From Cryptomeria japonica (lineage: Eukaryota > Streptophyta > Pinopsida > Cupressales > Cupressaceae), in contig NC_081414.1 of NCBI RefSeq assembly GCF_030272615.1, positions 762,607,648-762,671,647 of the forward strand: a stretch of DNA of 64,000 nucleotides, given 5' to 3'. A program made the position numbers and the translations under genes. The notes under the pieces were generated by a model that saw only the letters and a program-made list of their open reading frames with translations, was not told the origin of the DNA and made no database searches. Positions 25,801 to 35,060 of this stretch are shown here, in pieces. Within the stretch, counting starts at the first letter, position 1. Each line of letters starts with the position of its first letter.

Positions 25801-26153
25801 AAATTGATCATGAAACCTGCTCAGTACATATCTAACCCAATCATCATGAAACTGATCAAGAAAATCAACAACATTAGCCAAACCCTTGGTCTTCAGAGGT
25901 ATAAATTCTGCTTTCAATTGATCATTGTCACAAAACCCTTTAAACTCATGTTTCAAATGAACTTGTCTCCAAGTTCTTTGAGATTGCAATGAATGTAGGA
26001 GTGAATATATTCGACCAAAAATACGCTAGAGGGCACAAATTATAAAGCATCAGTCATGTCAATTTCACCTGCTTTCATCAGGTGCAACTTGAACTCGGGT
26101 TGGGGTTCTTTGATAGCTTCAACCAACACAAGAGTCGATATTGGCGCTACCAT
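22870..26153 (-). pseudogene. Element B ORF2, copy 2, long unknown protein, broken
   Basis: The minus-strand reading starts at ATG 26153 (MVAPISTLVLVEAIKEPQPE). Segments in order: EFKGFCDNDQLKAEFIPLKT; ITKEEI and FNATGEALTLR; AIHVGYRIIKEDS; GSLLVCIFFYVQNFFP; then at 24988-24143 a basic region with KVSKTKPKG and an alpha-helical part with IKEFGGLFGVGKRYF and ALIWKLYKFCRTPSELYG. A tail follows with tandem EEKK-rich repeats (about 23757-23866), KRKLDLDNESEKKKVR (a possible nuclear signal), and a final helical segment at 23226-22870 predicted by eye to be coiled coil. Frame changes and stops, including TAG where copy 1 has CAG (after GNVVWS), show it is dead. At roughly 1000 residues it occupies the place pol normally holds. 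Function unknown. Confidence 0.55.
23757..23866. repeat. Tandem ~33-bp repeats inside ORF2
   Basis: TTCTTCTCTTCCTCTTTTCC plus a variable TTCCTCT tail is repeated three to four times. On the minus strand it encodes EEGKEEEKK-type repeats. Confidence 0.85.
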
Positions 26154-26594
26154 GATGACCTTCAAACAAGCTTTTCTTAGATGAAGTTGAATACCTTTTC
26201 TGAGTGAATACCAAACACCACTATCGCTTTGCTAATTTTTTTTTTTGCACAAACAAAGCTTAGCAAGTTTCAAATCACCTTTGATCACATAGGAGCTCAA
26301 GAGATTCACAAGACAGAGTGGGATAAATGAAAATGTGTTGACATTTCCTTATTTATCCATAGAGATTTATCGACTTTATAATACAACGGTTAGTTTTGAA
26401 ACTTACAACTTAAAGTACACAGATACACAAATAATATCGATACACAAATAACTAACTCACAAGACATTCTTCAATTAAGAACTTTTAGACAAGCTTTTAT
26501 GCATCACAACTATGCAGATAGACATATCCTTATATTTGTTAAGGGGATTCAAAAGTAATCTTACCATATGTGCTCCCCCTGGGCATCAATATGC
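26154..26594. other. ORF1-ORF2 spacer of element B, copy 2
   Basis: About 440 bp, AT-rich, matching 9324-9781. No frame is supported. Confidence 0.6.
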
Positions 26595-28020
26595 CTAGTT
26601 AGAAGAGGAACTATCATCACTGATGGATGATGAATTGGTTTCATACTGACCTTCCCCTTCTTTTCCTTCTTCCTTCTTGATCCATATTTTTTTCATTTCA
26701 TTTCTTACTTCTTTAGTTGTATTCTTTCCTTTCAGGTCATTTTGCTCTTTTTTCTTGCTAAACCAGTTCTTGTCTTCAGACTGTTTGAAGGATCGGCTCC
26801 TAAATTCTCTGGATAAGTGACCGATTGTATGGAAGTTGAAGCATGCCATACCAACTATCCTCCATGGTCCTGAATTGTTTCTTTGGCCCATTCTCATTCT
26901 GCTGTTTTCTGCGACATGACCAAAATTACTATAGGTGAAACAGGTGGCTTTTAACTGATTATTCCTTTTATTAGGAGTAATCGGTTTGAATGGTTGTCTT
27001 GATACATTTGACTTGAGCTTACATTCTTCAGGTTTGAGTCCAAAATTATTGCATGTGAAGCAATGTCCATTGAAGCTTCTTTAATTTGGCATACTGCTAG
27101 ATTGAGACCTACACTCATAAGTAGTGTGGCCATACTTATGACAATTATGGTAGTAACCATCAAATGTGAAATTCTTCTTTTGACTAACCGGTTTATTTAT
27201 ACAGTCTTTAGTCTTATGACCTAATTTACCACAATGATTACAGGAGGATTTAGAGAACTTCATACCTTTCACTTCTGAGTGGTTCCTTTTGTCATCCATC
27301 ATCCTTTTGGATTTAGATGATTCTCCAGTATCTATAGGACCTGAATTGGGGTAACCAAGGCCAGTTGTATCCTTTGCTCTTCTTTGAGCCTTCAACTGTT
27401 TGTCTACCTTCTCAGAACTTTCATTGAATTTCCTCAACTTCTCATTTCTCTCATTTTTAATTTTCAACTTACTCTTGAGTTGTTCAATCTCTTTCATCAT
27501 CTTCTCTTTTTCTTTTATGTTGTCATGCAGATGCTTATGTATATATTCATTCTCCCGAGTGAGAATTCAGATTTCTTCATCTTTCTCAATCATGATAGCA
27601 TCATTTTCTCTTAGAGCATCTTCAACAAGCCTCTTGGCTCTTTCAGTCTTTGACAATTCTTCTTCTGCTTCCCTTTTTCTTTCATCAACACTTCTGTTGG
27701 TTTCCAATATCTCAGTCATTCTTAGGGCCTGACCTTCATGCTCTCTTTTGAGATGTGTGACTTCTTCGGTCAACTTCTTATTCTTTTCCATGAGTTCTGA
27801 GACCACTTCTTCAACTTCTTCAGATCTAGTTTGTTCAGAGAGTTGATCTATGATGTCCTGACTCTCATTTAGCTATTGTGCTAATTTTTTTTTTTGTTTA
27901 AGAGATTTTCTCAGTATCTCTTTCAACTAAGCAATAAATTCATTTGCTTCATCAATTTTCTTGTGATACCAGTATTCTTCTATGATCTTTATCCTCAAGC
28001 TGTCAAGCTGCACTCCATAG
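26595..28020 (-). pseudogene. Element B ORF1, copy 2: coiled coil plus five zinc-knuckle positions
   Basis: A Gag-like nucleic-acid-binding protein in one frame. It starts almost at the primer site. About 230 residues of charged heptad-like sequence (LMEKNKKLTEEVTHLKREHE, then MMKEIEQLKSKLKIKNERNE) look like a long coiled coil. Next comes TTGLGYPN, a linker seen in some plant Copia Gag proteins (recalled, not searched). The knuckles follow: CNHCGKLGHKTKDC is intact; YHNCHKYGHTTYEC, CFTCNNFGLKPEEC, CFTYSNFGHVAENS and CFNFHTIGHLSREF have each lost residues. A Lys/Glu then Ser-rich tail closes it. In-frame stops include two TAG and one TGA in the coiled coil and a TAA at 27081. I see no capsid (UBN2 or Retrotrans_gag) domain. 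The start codon is unclear. Confidence 0.65.
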
Positions 28021-28027
28021 GAATAAC

Positions 28028-28041
28028 ACTCTGATACTAAT
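28028..28041 (-). other. Degenerate primer-binding site of element B
   Basis: Minus strand reads ATTAGTATCAGAGT beside the 5' LTR. Consensus iMet-type sites read TGGTATCAGAGC, so the second base of the TGG is changed. This supports an LTR element primed by initiator tRNA. Confidence 0.65.
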
Positions 28042-29327
28042 TGTTAGTCCCCACCGGTGCTGAGAGGGGACATGTGAATCAACACTTGATCAAATTTTCA
28101 CAATTAAACTTTTAACTTAAATCTGCATTCATCTAATATACAACAATATACTTAATCACTAAAGTAAAATATGCAAGCATGAAAAGTTTACAATGACACC
28201 AAGAAGTTATCTCATGGAAAACCAAATGGGAGAAAACCGCAGTGTGAGTAGGAACTCACAAAATTTGTACTCTTCTAAAGTAGGTCAGGTGATGAGCCAT
28301 CCCTGTTAGGAGATTACAAAGAAACTGTTAGGTGCCACCCGATTAAGGGATTTTGTTCAAGGCCAGTTAGTGCCTTTACCCTGTTAAAGGTAGCCTGGTT
28401 AAAGGACTTAAGAACATCAATTAAGATGTCACCTGGTTAAGGGATTTTACAAAAGGGACCTATTAAATTCCACCCGGTTAAGGGATTCTAGTTGCAATGG
28501 TTAGAGAGAAACAAATGATGATCTGCTAGAGTGGCTACATATTAGCTTGATCAGATCACACTGAAGAATCATACTATGTTTGCATCAGTTGTGTTTGTTC
28601 TGCACAACATTGATGTCTTGAATACACCTTCAACTCTGTCCTCTGCCAATTTGCTGATCCTTGGATTCCATACTGCCGGTCCTTTGCCACTTGGGTCACC
28701 ACTCTATGGAACTTCACTCTACCGGTCCTCTGTCACTCGACCCTACAATCTCTTAAACTACTCCTATGTGCACTTTCACATTATCTCAACTCACCTTGAC
28801 AACAACAATCTCAAGAACGAGATATATGAATTTATTGATCCTTAGTCTATCGCCAACTTTCCCTCCAAAAACATTTATTTTAAAATTTTGTTATCATGCC
28901 TTAAATCACGTCTCTGAAATCATTGCAGGAATATTTGTTAAGACAGTCTAACATGCCGATATGTCCGCCGATTGACTGGAGAAGACTCTCGATGTAATTG
29001 AATGTTAACTGAACATTACCAGTCTATCCGTTACAAACTCTTCTGATGTACCGATCAAAATCTGTCTAGCCGGTTTCCTCCTGTATATTGGTCTTCTTTT
29101 TTCTTAGCCGGTGGACCTCTTTTGTGCCCATCTACTCACTGCTACTCAGTCTACTTACTGCTTGCCGGTCTACTCACTGTTTATCCTATTTACTTATTGC
29201 TTAACCGGTTGACCTCAGTATCCTAGTCTACTTACTACCGATGGACTGAAGGCTTAAGATATGATTTTGCCAACAAGGACAACCATATTATTCACCGGTC
29301 ATACAAAACTTCATCAGAATGCCAAAA
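28042..29327 (-). repeat. 5' LTR of element B, copy 2
   Basis: About 1286 bp, matching 21341-22630 with many scattered differences, so the insertion is not recent. Its outer end reads AATGCCAAAA in place of AATGCCAACA. Confidence 0.9.
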
Positions 29328-29624
29328 ATTTTTGTAGCCCGAATTAAAACCCACTATGTTCACCAATAGGAAATATATTGTACCCTCATTTTTGGGATAT
29401 TAAACCCTCGAATAAGAATGCATGTGATATAATATTGCCTAGCCAATGAAGCCCCCATGCACTCCATTGGCTCAAATTTAAAGAAAAAACATGCTTAAGT
29501 AGTTGCACATAAACATAAGGTTAGAATGTTATTCAAATTCTTTTAACATCATTAAGAAATGATCACTAAGTACCCCTCCATAATTAGATGAGAGATTCCA
29601 CTTTGACTAGCCAAGGATAAATAC
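29328..29624. repeat. Duplicated flank of element B, matches 11746-12042
   Basis: Same sequence as beside copy 1, ending AAGGATAAATAC where element A begins. Confidence 0.85.
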
Positions 29625-30019
29625 TGATGCTCTGCAAAAAGGATTAGAAAATCTGTTTGATGGCAGCACACACAAGAGCACAAGAAACAAATGTTAGTGT
29701 TAGCAACAAAAGATTATCTTAAACAGGCATATCAAGAGAGATATTAAGCATGAAATAGAAAGCATATAAACATAGAATAAAATAGCTAATCAAGATGCTC
29801 ATAGTTGCTCCTCCCTTGTTCCTCTCCTCTCCAAGTCCCAAATGAGTGTAGCTCTCAGCTTTTAGCACTAGCCATGGATGCCATATGGAGATTCAAGATG
29901 GTTGAATATGATAAGCAAATGCTATGCAAGTGTAGATAGTGATGCTATGAAAAAGCTCTATGCTAATGCCAGTATAACAACAATACTCTAATGCTTTTTT
30001 TTGCTTGAGGAGAAGGGTT

Positions 30020-30029
30020 CTATTTATAG
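30020..30029 (-). promoter_or_regulatory. TATA box in the LTR of element A
   Basis: Minus strand CTATAAATAG, about 400 bp from the LTR's inner end; the likely core promoter in the 5' LTR copy is at 44516-44525. Confidence 0.55.
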
Positions 30030-30765
30030 AAGAAATGGGGAAATGAAGGGTTAAGATTGAATGGTTTAATCAAGGGCCAAGTTTGAAAGTTGGGGATCCA
30101 TGTGCACAATTGGCACCAATAAAATGGCGACAAGTGTCAACATAGGATTGGGTTGAGAGAAGAGGTTGGAGGCATTAAAGGCCCGAGAAGACCTCATGGT
30201 TATCTAGAGGCTAAGGGTCAAGTCCAAATTAAGATTACCCACTGGATTAAGAGTTAATCCAAGGATAAACCTTTGTGCAAATGTTTAAGAGATAATCATG
30301 GTCAAAGCATTAATGGCCTGATGAGACCTTTGGGTTGGGTAGAGGTTGAGTCAAAACAAATGTTTTAACCATGTGGGAGGGTTTGAGGTAACCATTAATG
30401 GTTATTGGAGACTTTGGGGATTAAGTGGTTGAAGGTTGAAAGCCTTCAATGGTTATCAAAGACTTTGAGCCATTTAGTGGTTGAAGGTTGAAAGCCTTTA
30501 ATGGTTATCAAAGACTTTGAGGGTTTGAGAAGTGACTTCCCTCTTGCTTAGGAATGTGACAAAGTTTAGAGAAGGGGTTAGGTTATTTAGAAGTGATTAG
30601 AAAATTCTAGAAGGGGTTTAGGCATGCAAGTGGATTTTGTAGGAAAATGCAAGTGGGAGAAATTTTGGTATTTTCAATTAAAATAAAATCATTTATTTCA
30701 ATTAAATGGTGTAATTTGCATTTGGATAAATATTCAAAAAAATATTAATTTATTTAAATGAGAAA

Positions 30766-31020
30766 AATGAAGATAAAGCATTAAAATGCTTGAAGACTTT
30801 GAGGGAAACCATTAAAGGCTTGAAGACTTTAAGGAAAACCATTAAAGTCTTAAGAAGACTTTAAGGGAAGCCATTAAGTTTGAAGACTTTAAAGCCATCA
30901 AGTTTGAAGACTTTAAGGGAAACCATTAAAGGCTTAAGAAGACTATAGAAGGAAGCCATCAAGTTTGAAGACTTTAAAGCCATCAAGTTTGAATACTTTA
31001 AGGGAAACCATTAAAGGTTT
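30766..31020. repeat. LTR minisatellite of ~30-36 bp units
   Basis: Repeats of GAAGACTTTAAGGGAAACCA followed by TTAAAGGCTT, about eight units. The same array lies at 45262-45516. Confidence 0.85.
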
Positions 31021-31201
31021 CAAGTGGGTGAGGATAAATAGGATTTTAAATAAATAATTTATTTAAAATAGTTGTGCAACTTGCTTTTGTAGGAAAATAC
31101 AAGTGGGTGGAGGATAAAGGTGATTTAAATAAATTATTTATTTAAAATAATTGTGCAACTTGCATTTGTAGGAAAATGCAAGTGGGTAGAGGATAAAGGT
31201 G

Positions 31202-31279
31202 ATTTAAATAAATGTTAATTTATTTAAATGTGAGAGGTGGGATTTTGGGGGATTTAAATAAATATTAATTTATTTAAAT
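31202..31279. repeat. Paired AT palindromes in the LTR of element A
   Basis: ATTTAAATAAAT and its complement ATTTATTTAAAT flank four-base loops at 31202-31229 and 31252-31279. A decayed relative lies near 31130. Confidence 0.85.
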
Positions 31280-31506
31280 GCGAGAGAAGATTTAATTAAA
31301 TAAATATGATTTATTTATTTAATTAATGGTCTGAATTTGGTTAAGTGAATTAAATCAAATAAATTGAATAATTTATTTAATTAATAGGAGAAGAGGGTTA
31401 AGATGAATTAATTAAATATTAATTTAATCAATTATTAATTGATGGTTAAATAATCAAATAAATACTAAGTATTCATTTAATTAAGTGGACAGATTTATGT
31501 GACTAC

Positions 31507-31519
31507 ATTTGCCCCTCTT
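31507..31519 (-). other. Polypurine tract of element A
   Basis: Minus strand AAAGAGGGGCAAA directly before TGTAGTCAC. The same arrangement (AAAGTGGGGGATAAA before TGTAATG) is seen at 61086-61100. Confidence 0.6.
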
Positions 31520-34055
31520 TGAGACGTTGCGGTTTATCGCGTCGTTTCAAAGAAAGAAAAATAGGTGTGAAGAAATGCCCCATAAAATGTAAATTTAATG
31601 GGTGGTATGCCCCCTCGAGAGATGGGCTGAATTTTTTTTTTGAAAAATCGGGCGATCTCTCGAAAAAGAATGAAAAGTGGAGGGGACGTAGAATAGAAGA
31701 AATTATAACTAATGATAAAAGAATGGGAGAAAATGGAGTGAATATGAAGAAACAACAAGCCAGTGAGTACCTTTAGGTCATGCAAGAGATACATAGCAGA
31801 TGTAGTGTTGGGTTTGGATTGATGCTATACAATTGATCAAAATTGGTTGGACAATCTGGTGCAATCGGTTTAATTGCCCCGGTCAAGTCAAAGCGTGACA
31901 GTTGATGTCAGTTGGTCGCTTGGACATGATAAAGTATGAGTAAGTGAATCAAAGTGACCTGATGTGACTTAGACAATTGATGTAATTGCCTGATGAAGTC
32001 AAGGGATATGAAGCAAAATACTCGTTGAGACGTAGACAATTGATGTAATTGTCCGTTGGATTGTGTTTGATTGGTTGATCAATTGATAGTGTGTGCGTGT
32101 GATGGATGGTTGTGGGGAATCATGGCAACCCCGTTGAGACTAGGTCATTGTGATAAATGCCTGATGTAGTCTAGGATTACCATAATCGATTACATGTTGA
32201 GACCCGAAGATACTTGATCAGAGTATCTGTTGATAGTCTAGGTGTGTGTGAGTCAAGGTATCTGTGTAGACAGAGTACCTGGCTGAATTTTGTGGATGAG
32301 TGAGGATGGGAAGCGATGAAGGGATTAGGATGATGTTGATGATCAAGATAGGGAGGGTGAGGGGGAATTTGATGTTAGATAGAAGATATGGAGGACTAGG
32401 ACCGAGTCCTATGGAAGAAGAGGAGTAAAATAGAGTATGCATTATTATGACTATGTATGCATGATATGCAGCTATTATGAATGTATGGATGGGTGGAATG
32501 CAACGAAATGCAATATATACAGATGAGATGGAATGACGATCCATGGTGCTTTATTTTCATCATTGAGCTTTAAAATGTTGTAAGAAAATACAAGCAACTT
32601 GACATAAAGATTCAAGATGACCAAAGTATTTCTTACATGGATTTGATATAGCAAGTTAATACAAGCAACTTGATATAATGGATCAAGTTGACCAGAGTAT
32701 TGCTTGCGGAACAGACAAGGATTATCTCTGTTCATGCATGACTTGGATCGTCCTCCTTGATCTTAGGCTGATCATATCCTGAGACAAGTGCATACCATAA
32801 TAAGAGATAAAACCTTTATCCAGTTTGGAGGAGGTAGGAGGAACCAAATAAAGAGAATTGTACCTGCAAACAAACAGTATATACATAAAAAATAAAGAAT
32901 ATAGATCCTTGGTAATGGTTCATGCTCATATGGTCGAGGTATACGCTGTAGTCAGCAAGCCGTAGTGATCTATGACTGTATTTTTGCCTATGATCACATA
33001 GCTTAGTGAACTTCCCACGTAGACACCATTAGTACATGCCCCAGAACTTCATCGGAATAATGCGCAAAGGATACAAACAATGCTGAAAGATCCTGATACA
33101 AATAAACGAATGATTGTGCTCACAAATCAACCAAGTATTTGATAGCTTAACATAATTTTCTTGTCAAAGAAAACGTCACTTTGTCTTTGTTTTGGTAAGG
33201 AAGGATGCATCCTTGTTGAAGACAGTTTTTGAGTGTTGATGTGGATTGTGTGGTCGATTGGTAAATGGTCATCGTGTGAGTATTTTGTTTAATGCTTGTT
33301 TTGGTATCTGTGCGGATGAGTATGTACAATGTGTTGCCATGTTTTTGTTTTATTTTTGATGTTTTTTGATTTTGGTTTGTTTTGAATGTTTTTGGTATTT
33401 TTGTGAGACATTTTCCAATGTTTTTGGTATTTTTGATGATTGTTTTGAATTTTTTTGGATTTTTGATGAGACATTTTTGAATGTTTTTGGATTTTTGATG
33501 AGACTTTTTTGAATGTTTTTGGATTTTGTGAGACATTTTTGAATGTTTCTGGATTTTGTGAGACATTTTTTTTGAATGTTTTTGGATTTTTGCGAGATAT
33601 ATTTTTTTGAATGTTTTTGGATTTTTGACGATTGCTTTGAATGAAGAACTTAATGAATCATAAGACAATGTAGAATCCACTTCTATCAATAGGTTAAAGG
33701 CATTGCCCCCAATTTTAGACATGACTATGAAAAAGCAGGATGCAAGATGTATGGAGTACTATCATAATTGCAGAGGAATAACAAGCCATGGTTTTGGATG
33801 GATGGATGTATGTATGAAGTAGATGCGATCGCAACAAGTCTGAAAGACAATGGAGCCATAGCCTTTACGAGTGGCGCCTGTTTGCCAGGTTTTCACCATC
33901 GTACTTACCCAAGGTGCCACCGGAATGGTTGTTCACCGTTTGGATGCATGATTTTTCTTTACTTTTTTTGAATGTTTTTGTATTTTCTTCAGGACATTTT
34001 TTCGAATGTTTTTGATATTTTCTGGTATGCAGAGGAGCCTGATGCGCTGTATAGC
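31520..34055 (-). other. 3' non-coding spacer of element A
   Basis: About 2.5 kb between the integrase stop and the polypurine tract. It holds seven GGGGCA-type boxes on the minus strand (near 31577, 31607, 31876, 33036, 33703 and 34132, plus the terminal one). It also holds a minisatellite whose minus frame (33722-33147, 191 residues) reads as IQKHSKK-type repeats. That frame begins MSKIGGNAFNLLIEVDSTLS. It is kept in the second copy, but the copies are too alike to show selection. Confidence 0.6.
33340..33640. repeat. Minisatellite of ~30-36 bp units in the spacer
   Basis: About nine units of GACATTTTTGAATGTTTTTG followed by GATTTTTGATGA with length changes in the T-runs. Same array at 47836-48136. 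Confidence 0.85.
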
Positions 34056-35060
34056 TTAGGTATAAAACCGTTTTAGGTGCATGCTGTTGATTGGATCTGC
34101 AAGCGGTTCTCCTTCTGATGTACCCAATTGATATGCCCCGGACCTGAACACAGCAGTGACAACATATGGGCCCAGCCAGTTTGATTCAAACTTGCCCTGA
34201 TGTTCTCTGTTTGGTTGATTGCGAGGATTCTCTCATAGAACAAGATCATCTACCTCAAATGTACGAGGTCTAACTCGGTGATTGTAGCTTCTACTCATGC
34301 GCTACTGATAGGCTTTGAGATGGTTGTATGCCGCTTGTCGCTTCTCATCAAGTAACTCTAAGTCCTGAAGATGGGATACTTTGTATGCTTCATCATCGAT
34401 GAGATTGTGCAAGGAAACCCGTAATGATGGTATCTCGACCTCAATAGGCAAGATAGCTTCTGCACCATAGACCAATGAATAAGGAGTTGCACCTGTAGGG
34501 GTTCGAATGCTAGTTCGATATGCCCATAGCGCTGGATTTAGTTGAACATGCCAATCACGGCCAGCATCATTGACTGTCTTCTTTAGGATCCTCAATATGT
34601 TTTTATTGGATGCTTCGGCCTGACCATTGCCTTGTGGGTAATAGGGGGTGGAAAAGCGATGTTGGATATGAAATTTTTCACAAAGTTCACGAACATCCTG
34701 ATTTTTGAAAGGAAGACCGTTATCTGTGATGATGGACATGGGCACACCATACCGGCAGATGATGAAGTTGAGGATGAATGAGGTGATCTGCTTGTCAGTG
34801 ACTTGGGTAAGTGGAACAGCTTCGATCCACTTTGTGAAATATTCGGTGGCGGTAATAATGAATTTATGGCCATTGGATGAAGATGGATGAATCTTACCCA
34901 CAAGGTCAAGGCCGCATTGACAGAAAGGCCATGGTGTTGTGATTGGTTGCAATTCCTGGGCCGGTGCATGTATCGGGTTGCCATGAACTTGACATTTCTT
35001 GCATTTTCTGACAAAGTAGTAGGAATCCTTTTCCATAGATGGCCAATAATATCTAGCTCA
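34056..35060 (-). pseudogene. Integrase of element A
   Basis: Integrase joins the DNA copy to the host chromosome. The zinc-binding start shows YYWPSMEKD and CKKCQVHGN. The catalytic core shows GLDLVGKI, then SIITDNGLPF, then YYPQGNGQAEASNKNILRIL, giving the D, D and E of the DDE site. ALWAYRTSIRTPTGATPYSL and GAEAILPIEVEIPSLRVSL follow. The C-terminal part has RPRTFEVDDLVL and WLGPYVV, ending MHLKRFYT at TAA 34056. In-frame stops: TGA 35058, TAG 34302 and TGA 34233. The second copy at 48552-49454 has CAG and CGA at the last two sites. Confidence 0.85.

Larger units (their letters stand above)
21341..29327 (-). mobile_element. LTR element B, copy 2, full-length, pol-less
   Basis: A structurally complete LTR retrotransposon on the minus strand. 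It has two LTRs of about 1.29 kb, a degenerate iMet-type primer site beside the right LTR and a purine tract beside the left LTR. Flanking T-runs (TTTTT) fit a 5-bp target duplication. The 5.4 kb interior carries ORF1 (coiled coil plus zinc knuckles) and ORF2 (unknown). I find no protease DSG/DTG motif, no RT YxDD, no RNase H and no integrase. It must have used enzymes from other elements. Element A later inserted 297 bp to its right. Confidence 0.85.
29625..31506 (-). repeat. 3' LTR of element A
   Basis: On the minus strand it starts TGTAGTCACATAAATC after a purine tract and ends GCAGAGCATCA. About 1.88 kb. Contains a TATA-type box, a GAAGACTTTAAGGG minisatellite and AT palindromes. It matches 44121-46002 with scattered single-base differences, about 1% or less by eye. 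Confidence 0.65.

Noticed and set aside
31519-31776. 85-residue plus-strand frame, repeated at 46015
   Set aside because: It lies antisense to the element in the spacer and has no motif; conserved only because the whole segment is duplicated.
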